From Lachnospiraceae bacterium (GTDB lineage Bacteria > Bacillota > Clostridia > Lachnospirales > Lachnospiraceae), in contig SVEF01000009.1 in the NCBI GenBank assembly GCA_015057585.1, positions 1-64,000 of the forward strand: a stretch of 64,000 nt of DNA, in the 5' to 3' direction. Shown one piece after another: positions 26,846 to 34,597 of the stretch; position 1 is the stretch's first letter; each line of letters begins with the position of its first letter. The notes under the pieces are model-generated. The model made no database searches and was not told where the DNA came from. It saw nothing but the letters and a program-made list of their open reading frames with translations. A program made the translations under genes and the position numbers.

Positions 26846-27607
26846 CTATTTCGCGCTCATACGCTGTCTTACGATTTCATATGCCAGTACACCCGCTGCC
26901 ACAGAAGCATTCAGAGAGTCAATCTGCCCCTTCATCGGAATACTCGTCACAAAATCACAGGTTTCCTTTACGAGTCTGCTGACACCCTCACCCTCATTGC
27001 CAATCACCAGACCTATCGGACCGGTCAGGTTCTGACGGTACATCACTTCACCGTCCATATCTGCACAGACAAACCACAGACCTTCTTTCTTGAGTTCCTC
27101 CATGGTCTGCACAAGGTTTGTCACCTTGGCTACCGGTGTGTAGTTAAGCGCACCGGCCGAGGTTCTTGCCACCGTTGCCGTCAGTCCTACGGCACGACGC
27201 TTCGGGATAATAACTCCATGTGCACCCGCCTGATTTGCAGTACGGATAATTGCACCTAAGTTGTGTGGGTCTTCAATGCCGTCCAATAAAATAAGAAACG
27301 GCGCTTCGCCACGCTCTCTTGCAAGGGCAAGCATATCGGAAACCTCCGAATACTCATACGCTGCCGCATACGCAATGGCCCCCTGATGCTTTCCCGTTTC
27401 GGAAAGCTGGTCTAAGCGCTCCTTTGTCACGAAATTGATAATCGTATCGTACTTTTTTGCCTCACGGAAAATAGTCTTAATCGGACCATCCTGACACCCG
27501 TCGAGCAAAAACACCTTATCAATCGGCTTTCCGGAACGGAACGCTTCGATGACCGCATTTCTTCCTTCGATTTTTAATTCATTCCCCTGATTTTCTGTAT
27601 GTTCCAT
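26846..27607 (-). CDS. rlmB: 23S rRNA (guanosine-2'-O-)-methyltransferase RlmB
   Basis: A 253-residue SPOUT (TrmH) family methyltransferase. The substrate-binding N-terminal domain begins with IEGRNAVIEAF; the knotted catalytic domain contains DGIEDPHNLGAIIRTA and IGNEGEGVSRLV and ends with PMKGQIDSLNASVAAGVLAYE. It methylates the 2'-OH of G2251 in the ribosomal P loop. The ATG overlaps the mrnC stop (TAATG), which indicates translational coupling. Confidence 0.94.
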   Translation of the reverse strand: MEHTENQGNELKIEGRNAVIEAFRSGKPIDKVFLLDGCQDGPIKTIFREAKKYDTIINFVTKERLDQLSETGKHQGAIAYAAAYEYSEVSDMLALARERGEAPFLILLDGIEDPHNLGAIIRTANQAGAHGVIIPKRRAVGLTATVARTSAGALNYTPVAKVTNLVQTMEELKKEGLWFVCADMDGEVMYRQNLTGPIGLVIGNEGEGVSRLVKETCDFVTSIPMKGQIDSLNASVAAGVLAYEIVRQRMSAK

Positions 27608-28044
27608 TATTCATTTCCTTTCAATATATCTGCATCAATCGCTTCAAAGCCCATGCGGATAATCTGTGTCATGCGTTCAAATTCACCCTTTAAATACAGC
27701 CAGCCAATGAGTGCCTCAAACCCGGTTGCCCTGCGGTAATCGTTGATGCTCGCATTTTTCGCACTGGAATACGACTTGGCATTGCGCCCGCGCTTATACA
27801 TGGTCAGTTCTTCTTCCGAAAGCTGCTCCTGTATCGCTGTAATCATCTGCGACTGCGTCTCTGCCTTAGCAAGACGGCTTGCCTTGCGGTTTAACTTGTC
27901 GACCGGTGCGTTACCTTTATGCACAAGAAGCGTCCGAATCACAATCTCATATGCACAATCTCCCATATAAGCCAGGGCAAGCGGTGAATATTGGTCCGGA
28001 TTGATTTCCTGTGTCTGAAATGTATCTTTTATTGCTGTTCTCAC
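27607..28044 (-). CDS. mrnC: Mini-ribonuclease III
   Basis: A 145-residue RNase III domain without the double-stranded RNA binding domain. The signature reads LAYMGDCAYEIVIRTLL with the catalytic Asp, and the second acidic helix is ATGFEALIGWLYL. Mini-III matures 23S rRNA ends in Firmicutes. It lies between cysS and rlmB in the conserved order. Confidence 0.93.
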   Translation of the reverse strand: MRTAIKDTFQTQEINPDQYSPLALAYMGDCAYEIVIRTLLVHKGNAPVDKLNRKASRLAKAETQSQMITAIQEQLSEEELTMYKRGRNAKSYSSAKNASINDYRRATGFEALIGWLYLKGEFERMTQIIRMGFEAIDADILKGNE

Positions 28045-28092
28045 AATAACCTCCTACGTTTCCGGCAGGACTTTCCTGCCAAAATACGCTTT

Positions 28093-29505
28093 TTAAGCAA
28101 GTTCCCAGACAGTACCCTCTCTGGTATCCTTAATCACAATGCCCTTCTCCAGAAGTTCCGCACGGATGGCATCTGCCTTTGCAAAATCCTTTTCCTTCTT
28201 GGCCGCCTTACGTTCCTCAATCTTTGCAAGTACATAGGCTTCCAATTCTGCATCCACACCCGCTGCCTCTTCTGCCACGGTAAGATTTAACGAAAGAACC
28301 TCATCAAAGCTTGCAATGACTGCCTTCTTAGTCGCATCATTGCAATCCTCACGAAGCACATCGTAAATGAGGGTAATACCCATGGAGGTGTTCATATCAT
28401 TGGAAAGGACCTCTTCAAACTTTGCACGGTATGTTGCAAATACTTCACCATCTACCGCACCGTCGTCCTTTAATTCCAGTACCTTCTTATGCAGTTTATC
28501 GTAAGCTACTGTCACGTTGTCAAGCACATCATAGGAAAACTCGAGTGGCTTACGGTAATGGGACTGTAAGCAGAAGAAACGGTACACCAGCGGATTATAA
28601 CCCTTCTGTTCCAATAAGGAAACGGTCAAAAATTCACCGTTTGATTTACTCATCTTCTGGTTACCCTTTTCCGTCAGGTGATGCACATGGAACCAGTAGT
28701 TACACCACTTGTGTCCAAGATATGCTTCACTCTGTGCAATCTCGTTGGTATGGTGCGGGAAGATATTATCGATACCGCCACAGTGGATATCCATATACTC
28801 ACCCAGATGCTTCATGCTGATGCAGGAGCACTCAATGTGCCAGCCCGGGTATCCCACGCCCCAAGGAGAATCCCACTTTAATTCCTGATTATCAAACTTC
28901 GACTTGGTAAACCAGAGTACAAAGTCACTCTTGTTCTTCTTGTTTTCATCCTCACTGACGTCATCACGAACTGCCGTCATGAGTTCCTGCTCTGCCTGGC
29001 TGGAAAACACATAGTATTCCTTTAACTTGGAAGTATCAAAATAGACATTGCCGCCTGCCACATAAGCATAGCCGGTTGCCAAAAGTTTTTCCACCATCTC
29101 GATGAAATTGTCAATGCAGTTGGTTGCCGGTTCTACCACATCCGGGCGCTTAATATTTAACTTCTCACAATCTGCAAAAAATGCATCGGTGTAAAACTTT
29201 GCAATCTCCATGACTGTCTTGTTTTCCCGCTTTGCGCCCTTTAACATCTTATCTTCACCGGTATCGGCATCGCTGGAAAGATGCCCGACATCTGTGATAT
29301 TCATAACACGCTTTACATCATAGCCGACATAGCGAAGTGTCTTTTCCAAAATATCCTCCATGATGTAGCATCTTAAGTTTCCGATGTGTGCAAAATGATA
29401 CACGGTAGGTCCGCAGGTATACATGTTAATCTTACCGTCCACATTCGGAATCAGGTTTTCCACTTTCCTTGTCAGTGTGTTAAACAGATAAACTTTGTTT
29501 TCCAT
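28093..29505 (-). CDS. cysS: Cysteinyl-tRNA synthetase
   Basis: A 470-residue class I synthetase. The zinc-binding Cys in MYTCGPTVY, the HIGH-type motif FAHIGN and the KMSKSN loop are present; the helical bundle follows and the C-terminus ends in KEKDFAKADAIRAELLEKGI, as in the family. AGAGGGA lies 6 bases before the ATG. It is the second gene of the Cys T-box controlled operon. Confidence 0.96.
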   Translation of the reverse strand: MENKVYLFNTLTRKVENLIPNVDGKINMYTCGPTVYHFAHIGNLRCYIMEDILEKTLRYVGYDVKRVMNITDVGHLSSDADTGEDKMLKGAKRENKTVMEIAKFYTDAFFADCEKLNIKRPDVVEPATNCIDNFIEMVEKLLATGYAYVAGGNVYFDTSKLKEYYVFSSQAEQELMTAVRDDVSEDENKKNKSDFVLWFTKSKFDNQELKWDSPWGVGYPGWHIECSCISMKHLGEYMDIHCGGIDNIFPHHTNEIAQSEAYLGHKWCNYWFHVHHLTEKGNQKMSKSNGEFLTVSLLEQKGYNPLVYRFFCLQSHYRKPLEFSYDVLDNVTVAYDKLHKKVLELKDDGAVDGEVFATYRAKFEEVLSNDMNTSMGITLIYDVLREDCNDATKKAVIASFDEVLSLNLTVAEEAAGVDAELEAYVLAKIEERKAAKKEKDFAKADAIRAELLEKGIVIKDTREGTVWELA

Positions 29506-29565
29506 ATTGTTCCCTCTTTCTGTTGGTTTAAATTTATGTGTTTCTCTATGGTATCTCTTTTTATT

Positions 29566-30252
29566 TTATGACTTTTCGCAGGTATCCTGCCATTCCTGCA
29601 GAGCCGCCACCTGCTCCTGCCAGGATTCCATGGCCGCCGCCAGACGTTCGGTTTCCTGTTTCAGCGTGTCAATATCGTTCTTTACCGGGTCAGGCAGATG
29701 CACCTGATCCATATCCTCTCTCGGAATCCGCACATTGTCACGCTTCACCACGCGTCCCGGCACTCCGACCACAGTTGAATTTGGTGGGACCTCTGTGAGC
29801 ACCACGGAGCCTGCGCCAATCTTTGAATTTTCCCCGACGGTAAAAGAACCAAGCACCTTTGCTCCGGCACTGATCATGACGTTGTTCCCGATGGTTGGAT
29901 GACGTTTCCCTTTTTCCTTTCCGGTACCGCCGAGCGTCACTCCCTGATAGAGCGTCACATTGTCACCGATAATGGTCGTCTCTCCGATAATGACACCGTT
30001 TCCGTGGTCAATGAAAAGGCCTTTACCAATCGTAGCCCCCGGATGAATCTCAATTCCGGTTTTTCGCGCAGTTCTTTGTGAATACCATCTGGCAAGGAAA
30101 TAGCGTTTGTGCAGATACAGCCAGTGCGCAATCCGATGCCTGAGTATTGCCTTAAAGCTTGGATAAAGGAAAACTTCCCATGGTGTTTTAATTGCAGCGT
30201 CGCGTTCCATGACAACCTGCATTTCCTCCTTCACATAACGAATCAGACCCAT
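29566..30252 (-). CDS. cysE: Serine O-acetyltransferase
   Basis: The ATG at 30252 is preferred (AAGGAG 7 bases upstream). The 228-residue enzyme makes O-acetylserine, the cysteine precursor. The left-handed beta-helix of hexapeptide repeats is clear from IHPGATIGKGLFIDHG to KVLGSFTVGENSKIGAGSVV, with the catalytic His in FIDHGNGVIIGE. A C-terminal helical tail (about 185-228) is rich in Glu and Gln. The gene is first in the operon and directly follows the T-box. Confidence 0.94.
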   Translation of the reverse strand: MGLIRYVKEEMQVVMERDAAIKTPWEVFLYPSFKAILRHRIAHWLYLHKRYFLARWYSQRTARKTGIEIHPGATIGKGLFIDHGNGVIIGETTIIGDNVTLYQGVTLGGTGKEKGKRHPTIGNNVMISAGAKVLGSFTVGENSKIGAGSVVLTEVPPNSTVVGVPGRVVKRDNVRIPREDMDQVHLPDPVKNDIDTLKQETERLAAAMESWQEQVAALQEWQDTCEKS

Positions 30253-30272
30253 AGATTTGCTCCTTTTCATAT

Positions 30273-30515
30273 AAAAACCCCGTCTCCAAAAAGAGACGGG
30301 GTAATCCGCGGTTCCACTCTAATTAAACTGCCCCTAAAGGCAATTTCTCTCAAAACAAGTAACGGTTGTTTCCCGGATGAAGCTACTATGCACAACTGCG
30401 CACTTCCCCTCATCAGCTCCCGGACGCACTTCACATCTTTTCCGTCAGAAACGCTTACAGCCGATGGCGTCTCCTCTCTGTCACTTTCAAAATGCTACTC
30501 TTTCCGTTCAACGCT
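30273..30515 (-). promoter_or_regulatory. T-box leader, cysteine-specific
   Basis: The antiterminator hallmark AGAGTGGAACCGCGG is present on the minus strand at 30307-30321, followed by the terminator CCCCGTCTC/GAGACGGGG and T5 (30273-30302). Stem I elements include AGAGAGGAGACGCC and the specifier region GTGAAGTGCGTCC, whose TGC is a Cys codon. Uncharged tRNA-Cys would favour the antiterminator and allow cysE and cysS expression. Confidence 0.93.
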
Positions 30516-30530
30516 TTTTGCATTTATTAC

Positions 30531-30559
30531 ATTCTATGCAATCGGGACTTTTTTGTCAA
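30531..30559 (-). promoter_or_regulatory. Promoter of the cysE operon
   Basis: The minus strand shows TTGACA (30554-30559), a 17-base spacer and TAGAAT (30531-30536), about 10 bases before the T-box leader begins. Confidence 0.8.
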
Positions 30560-30585
30560 GAATTTCTTACATTTCTACCAAGTTC

Positions 30586-31023
30586 TTATTCACTCTGCAC
30601 CATCTGTTTCCCGAGTTCACGGCATCTTGCAAGTGTATCATCGTCCGGAGTTTCATTACAAATCACACCTTCTCCGCCGACGATTTGCGCACCGGCATCC
30701 TGCATTCTCTTTTCCCAGTCACGCATCCATTCGCCGCCGCCCCAGCCGTAGGAACCAAACAACACAATTTTCTTGCCGGCAGCAAAGCTCTCAAGTTCCG
30801 TTACAAACGGATCCATCTCTGACTCCTCCAGATTTTCCGCTCCCATCGCCGGGCATCCCAGAGCAAAGCTTTCTGCATCCTTTATCATATCCACACGCGC
30901 CTGTGCAACCTCAATCACCTTGGCTGCCTTTCCTGCTTCCGTAATCCCTGCTCCGACTGCCTCTGCCATTTCCTTTGTATTACCTGTCTGCGAATAATAA
31001 ATTACATAATACTCTTCCATCAT
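30586..31023 (-). CDS. Flavodoxin
   Basis: A 145-residue single-domain flavodoxin. The FMN phosphate loop is YSQTGNTKEMA near residues 9-19, and the second cofactor loop is LFGSYGWGGGEWM near residues 85-97. AAGGAG precedes the start. It is the last gene of the mini-Fur/DUF3793 cluster; flavodoxin replaces ferredoxin when iron is scarce, which fits iron-responsive control (inference). Confidence 0.93.
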   Translation of the reverse strand: MMEEYYVIYYSQTGNTKEMAEAVGAGITEAGKAAKVIEVAQARVDMIKDAESFALGCPAMGAENLEESEMDPFVTELESFAAGKKIVLFGSYGWGGGEWMRDWEKRMQDAGAQIVGGEGVICNETPDDDTLARCRELGKQMVQSE

Positions 31024-31109
31024 TACATTCTCCTTTTCTTCTTCTCCACATCATTATGGGCAAAATTCTTCCCTTTTATTCCACAATGCAATATACCCGT
31101 GCTTCCCGC

Positions 31110-31706
31110 CTATACCGCTGGTCGCAGTGCTCTCTTTCTTTGGCAAAAGTTCACAATATCCGCCACCTCATAGCCAATGAGTGCGAGTTCCACAGCCAGT
31201 TCCTTTGCCTTTCCAAACTCTTTGAACAGGCGCCTGGTTCCCTTTAAATTTCCATACACCTTCCAGTAGCCGGAATACAAAAAGTTTTTTCCGTCGTGCT
31301 GCATAAATCCCCGGACATCCACGACCGGATATCCTAGCACAAGCCCCAGTTCATGAGGAAATTCCGTACCGTTCCACTGATGCTCCTCATATTTGTCACT
31401 AATGGATTTTAATAGCTTTTGCAACTCCATTTCGGCATATCCGAGTTCTCTTAACAGCCTCTGTACCTGTGCATCTGTCAGATAATACACAAGCTCGCTG
31501 GCCTGATAAAGCAGATACACCTCTCTTCCGTCTTTTCCCGACAATCTGTAATGAGAAAATCTTGTATTTTTTAATGCCATCTCCAGGTCATTTTTCGCAT
31601 TTCCCGGCAGAATTAGCAGATTGGATGGCTTCAATCCCGCAAGAAGCGGTGCGCACTGCGTTGCAATCTGCAAATCCAGCCATCTGCTTTCTAAATTCAA
31701 ATTCAT
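31110..31706 (-). CDS. DUF3793 family protein
   Basis: The start at 31706 has GAAGGAAG upstream; the longer frame overlaps the regulator gene. The 198-residue cytoplasmic protein shows the family pattern CAPLLAGLKPSNLL near the N-terminus, VYLLYQASELVYYL, and ELGLVLGYPVVDVRGFM with a following Tyr/Gly-rich KVYGNLKGTRRLF. Function is not known. Its position between a Fur-like regulator and flavodoxin is common in clostridia and points to iron or redox physiology. Confidence 0.85.
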   Translation of the reverse strand: MNLNLESRWLDLQIATQCAPLLAGLKPSNLLILPGNAKNDLEMALKNTRFSHYRLSGKDGREVYLLYQASELVYYLTDAQVQRLLRELGYAEMELQKLLKSISDKYEEHQWNGTEFPHELGLVLGYPVVDVRGFMQHDGKNFLYSGYWKVYGNLKGTRRLFKEFGKAKELAVELALIGYEVADIVNFCQRKRALRPAV

Positions 31707-31755
31707 CGTTCTTCCTTCTTTCGACATTTTTTTGTCATTATGTATTGTCTCTGAT

Positions 31756-32001
31756 TTATGCTGCAGATATTCCGATTTTGAACATGTTCTTTTTACTGAT
31801 GGCACCGATTTCTTCCAATGTATTTATCATCCGGTACACAGTTGCAGTGCCGATTCCTTTGTCTGCTTTCATTGCCTTATAATAGATTTCCTTACAGCTT
31901 TCACATTCCTCATTTAAAATAATGTCAAGTAACAGCAAACGCTGTTTTGTAATACGGCATCCTCTTTCTTTTAATTTATTTATCACGTAATCTTTCTGCA
32001 T
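31756..32001 (-). CDS. Mini Fur-family regulator, winged helix only
   Basis: An 81-residue protein matching only the N-terminal DNA-binding domain of Fur: CRITKQRLLLLDIIL, CKEIYYKAMK and GIGTATVYRMINTLEEIG, then it ends at ISKKNMFKIGISAA. The C-terminal dimerisation and metal-binding domain with its His/Cys ligands is absent, and the sequence after the stop does not continue it. AAGGAGG lies 8 bases before the ATG. It is the first gene after the twin-palindrome operator and is probably autoregulatory. Short Fur-like proteins exist in Clostridia; whether this one binds metal is doubtful. Confidence 0.82.
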   Translation of the reverse strand: MQKDYVINKLKERGCRITKQRLLLLDIILNEECESCKEIYYKAMKADKGIGTATVYRMINTLEEIGAISKKNMFKIGISAA

Positions 32002-32034
32002 AGTAAATACCTCCTTATGTTCCTTATTTTGCCC

Positions 32035-32054
32035 GAGTTAGTCGTGACTAACTC
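32035..32054. promoter_or_regulatory. Operator palindrome 1 of the iron-type cluster
   Basis: GAGTTAGTC-GT-GACTAACTC is a perfect inverted repeat with 9-base arms. It shares the core GTTAGT-N4-ACTAAC with the second palindrome; the centres are 23 bases apart. It overlaps the predicted transcription start. Confidence 0.75.
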
Positions 32055-32059
32055 TTGTG

Positions 32060-32075
32060 GTTAGTTTAAACTAAC
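32060..32075. promoter_or_regulatory. Operator palindrome 2 of the iron-type cluster
   Basis: GTTAGTTTAAACTAAC is a perfect 16-base palindrome lying on the -10 region of the promoter. Its form resembles DtxR/MntR-type boxes (TTAG...CTAA) more than classical Fur boxes. Confidence 0.75.
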
Positions 32076-32091
32076 TTATATCAATTGTCAA
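32063..32091 (-). promoter_or_regulatory. Promoter of the mini-Fur/DUF3793/flavodoxin cluster
   Basis: TTGACA (32086-32091), a 17-base spacer and TAAACT (32063-32068) on the minus strand. The -10 lies inside the second palindrome, so a bound repressor would block polymerase. Confidence 0.65.
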
Positions 32092-32111
32092 TAGGAAATC
32101 CATATTTTTTT

Positions 32112-32151
32112 GAAAAAAAATATGGATTTTGAAGCGATTCAAAATCCATAT
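32112..32151 (-). terminator. Terminator after the HTH regulator gene
   Basis: A perfect 14-bp stem (ATATGGATTTTGAA and complement) with a 4-base loop is followed on the minus strand by eight T. Confidence 0.85.
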
Positions 32152-32187
32152 CTTAAGACGTCATATTTTATACATTACATCAAACAA

Positions 32188-33000
32188 TTACAGTTTTATA
32201 GGATAGTCCCCGTATCCCATGCAGCACGAAACTCCCTCTAACGAATATCGCTGCAGTTCTAATGTGGCAATAAGAATACACAGACAAGTGTGATACATAC
32301 TGCTGATTTCATAGGTGAATCCCAAGGATTTATGCTTGGATTCCTTTTCGATTACAAGCTTAGACGCTACCAATTCATCCAGAGATGTCCGCAAAGCCTC
32401 TTCCTCAAAGCCCAATTTCTCCTGCAATTCACCAAAGCTGATATCACTCATGGATACAATTGCCATGCAAACAAGAAGATTATTCTTGTTTGACAGAGCC
32501 GGTAATAAAGTCTGTGCGAACTCGGCAGTATCCTGATTGATATTTTCAAAGAAGTCTCTCGTTAAGATTGCTCCATAACCCTTTCCTGATAACAATGACA
32601 AACCATTCTCATTTGAAATATGATTCGGCTCATCATAAATCACGGAATCCCTATTCTTTAAACTGCCTCTGGTAATACCATGGTGGGCATGACCGAAAAT
32701 TCTTAACACATCTTCATACGCTTCTTTACTCATCTGATTCGGATTATCGCAGATTTTTTGAAAAACCTTTTCGTAAACCTCATCATAGGTCATTTCTCTG
32801 CCATAAAACAGATAGTCAATGCTTACACCAAAATAAGCAGCAATAAGCGGCAATGTTTGTGTGTCCGGCTGTGATGTATTTGTTTCCCATTTGGAAACAG
32901 CCTGCGGTGAGATGTTCAATGCAAGTGCTAACTGCTCCTGCGTGATACCTTTTTGTTTTCTGAGAATCGATATGTTTTTAGAAATGTTAATTTCCTTCAT
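32188..33000 (-). CDS. XRE-family transcriptional regulator
   Basis: An ATG at 33000 (270 residues) is preferred over the GTG at 33027. The N-terminal HTH is textbook: ISILRKQKGITQEQLALALNISPQAVSKWE, residues about 8-40. The middle is helical. A second, ArsR-like winged helix may lie at about 195-235 (DISFGELQEKLGFEEEALRTSL). The C-terminus has several Cys (CLCILIATLE, SCCMGYGDYP) that could bind metal or sense redox. The target is unknown; it stands alone between two terminators. Confidence 0.85.
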   Translation of the reverse strand: MKEINISKNISILRKQKGITQEQLALALNISPQAVSKWETNTSQPDTQTLPLIAAYFGVSIDYLFYGREMTYDEVYEKVFQKICDNPNQMSKEAYEDVLRIFGHAHHGITRGSLKNRDSVIYDEPNHISNENGLSLLSGKGYGAILTRDFFENINQDTAEFAQTLLPALSNKNNLLVCMAIVSMSDISFGELQEKLGFEEEALRTSLDELVASKLVIEKESKHKSLGFTYEISSMYHTCLCILIATLELQRYSLEGVSCCMGYGDYPIKL

Positions 33001-33118
33001 AATCTTGTCGTCCTTTCCATAGTTCACCGCGAGCTCTTCGGTTGTGACTTCATCATACCACGCCGCCGCAAAAAAACAACAACTTGTCCGGAGCGCAGCT
33101 CAACCTATGGTTGTTCGT

Positions 33119-33148
33119 AAAACAACTTTTCTAAGGTAAGTTGTTTTT
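33119..33148. terminator. Bidirectional terminator after the TA-like pair
   Basis: AACAACTT and AAGTTGTT pair around a 9-base loop, with A and T runs outside. It lies downstream of the HTH protein gene on the minus strand. Confidence 0.65.
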
Positions 33149-33207
33149 ATGGATTTCAGAAAAACTCTCTTTTGTTTCTCCCTAACTCCTCTTTCAATAG
33201 TTCCATA

Positions 33208-33855
33208 CTAATTCATCGGTTTCTCAAGTAAGTCCTCCACGGAACAGCCAAGTACTCTGGACATTTTATACAAGGTCTGTGCCTGTGCCTTGTCGATATC
33301 GTTCATTCGTTGCTCATACATTTGTATCGAGCGAAGTTTTACCCCCGATACTTCGGAAAGTTCTGCTTGGGTCAGTCCCCTGCTTTCCCTGATACGCTTT
33401 AACTTTGTATCCGATGTGTTCTGTTCATAAAAAAGTTCCATAGTATCAATAAATGCCGAAATATCCATTTCATGATAGACAGAATACATTTCAATGATTT
33501 TAGGTAACGGTATTCGTTCAAAAATATCCTTAAACCGTTTGCCGCTATACCACTGGTATTCTGCCAGTGCCCATCCTGCCCAGTATTCCGGTGTCTTTCC
33601 ATCCGTAAAGCGTGGTTCCGGTAATACTTTATTATGATATACTTTAGTAATTACCGCCTGCAAGAGTTCGGCACCTGACATTCCTGCAAGAATCGCAGGA
33701 TTTCCTCTCTCAAATTGTTCGGCATAGCCGGTAATCACAAACAGCGAAGTCAGCCAGCCGGCATCAAAACCACATTGATTGATACCATAGTCGAAGAACT
33801 GGGAAAGCCTGTTTTTTGCATTACTCAGATAGAATTCGCTGTATGCGCGGGTCAT
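33208..33855 (-). CDS. HTH protein of a DUF3990 toxin-antitoxin-like pair
   Basis: A 215-residue protein with an unassigned N-terminal domain (about 1-145; FDYGINQCGFDAGWLTSLF, YWAGWALAEYQWYSGKRF) and a C-terminal XRE helix-turn-helix (KLKRIRESRGLTQAELSEVSGVKLRSIQMYEQ, about 152-205). The ATG lies inside the DUF3990 gene, overlapping it by 35 bases with GGGGAG 10 bases upstream, so translation is coupled. The HTH probably binds the two perfect palindromes in front of the operon and acts as antitoxin and repressor. This assignment is by arrangement, not by recognised homology. Confidence 0.75.
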   Translation of the reverse strand: MTRAYSEFYLSNAKNRLSQFFDYGINQCGFDAGWLTSLFVITGYAEQFERGNPAILAGMSGAELLQAVITKVYHNKVLPEPRFTDGKTPEYWAGWALAEYQWYSGKRFKDIFERIPLPKIIEMYSVYHEMDISAFIDTMELFYEQNTSDTKLKRIRESRGLTQAELSEVSGVKLRSIQMYEQRMNDIDKAQAQTLYKMSRVLGCSVEDLLEKPMN

Positions 33856-34519
33856 CGTTTTTCATCTCCCCTCTAAGGATATCCATGACAAATATATCTT
33901 CACGATAGGATTTGCTTTTCTTTATTTCATTTTTATAAGTTTCCCTTGCGCCAATATCCCTATTCACAAATTTCGGGTAATAAATACGCTTATCCACAAC
34001 TTCCGCATCTATAAATTTCAGATTGTCAAACGACTTTTGTGACACCAGCACCGTCTGCTTACCTAGGTGTCCAAGATAAAGTGCCCTGTTCAGGCTCCGT
34101 AGAGGAAGCCCATTTTCTACAAAAGCTTCCGCATACTGAAAATAGGAGTCATCCGCCCGGTATCCGATAATAACATCATACTCCTTTGTATTTAAGGCAA
34201 AGTGTTCAATCAGATACTCCCGTGCATCTACCGCAATCTCAGAATCCAGCTTAAATCTGCGATTTTGTAATAGCAACGCAATCCAGTTCAAAACGTTATG
34301 AGTGCCGTCAGCCAAATCTAAAATTCGCAGATTATCCATATTAAGTTCATAATAGTTTACAAAACCGTCTGTATTCTGCTTACAGGCCCATTCCCTTGCC
34401 ATTTCCGGCAATTCCGTGCAATAAAATCCTCTTCCATAGTCATTGTTTGGATTTCCAACCGCAATATCCGGTGTTTCGATGATATGATTTGACCCATGCA
34501 GTATTTCAATTATACTCAT
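33821..34519 (-). CDS. DUF3990 family protein, putative ADP-ribosyltransferase-like toxin
   Basis: The start at 34519 (AAGGAG 7 bases upstream) is certain enough because the longer frame runs through the operators. The 232-residue protein has the DUF3990 core ILHGSNHIIE, then NDYGRGFYCTE and YDVIIGYRADDSYFQYAEAF. The HG...GFY pattern resembles the fold of ADP-ribosyltransferases. DUF3990 genes are often paired with small regulators in toxin-antitoxin-like arrangements. It is the first gene of the operon. Enzyme activity is inference. Confidence 0.8.
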   Translation of the reverse strand: MSIIEILHGSNHIIETPDIAVGNPNNDYGRGFYCTELPEMAREWACKQNTDGFVNYYELNMDNLRILDLADGTHNVLNWIALLLQNRRFKLDSEIAVDAREYLIEHFALNTKEYDVIIGYRADDSYFQYAEAFVENGLPLRSLNRALYLGHLGKQTVLVSQKSFDNLKFIDAEVVDKRIYYPKFVNRDIGARETYKNEIKKSKSYREDIFVMDILRGEMKNDDPRIQRILSE

Positions 34520-34534
34520 TCTAATTCTCCTTGT

Positions 34535-34550
34535 TATCATTGCAATGATA
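34535..34550. promoter_or_regulatory. Operator palindrome downstream of the TA promoter
   Basis: TATCATTGCAATGATA is a perfect 16-base palindrome between the -10 box and the ribosome binding site. It is identical in its core to the second site 29 bases away (centre to centre). Confidence 0.85.
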
Positions 34551-34562
34551 CCTATTATTATA

Positions 34563-34580
34563 CTATCATTGCAATGATAG
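34563..34580. promoter_or_regulatory. Operator palindrome in the spacer of the TA promoter
   Basis: CTATCATTGCAATGATAG is a perfect 18-base palindrome. It fills the space between TTGACA (34583-34588, minus strand) and the overlapping TAGTAT/TATAAT -10 boxes at about 34558-34565. Confidence 0.85.
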
Positions 34581-34597
34581 TGTGTCAAGTTCTTCTG

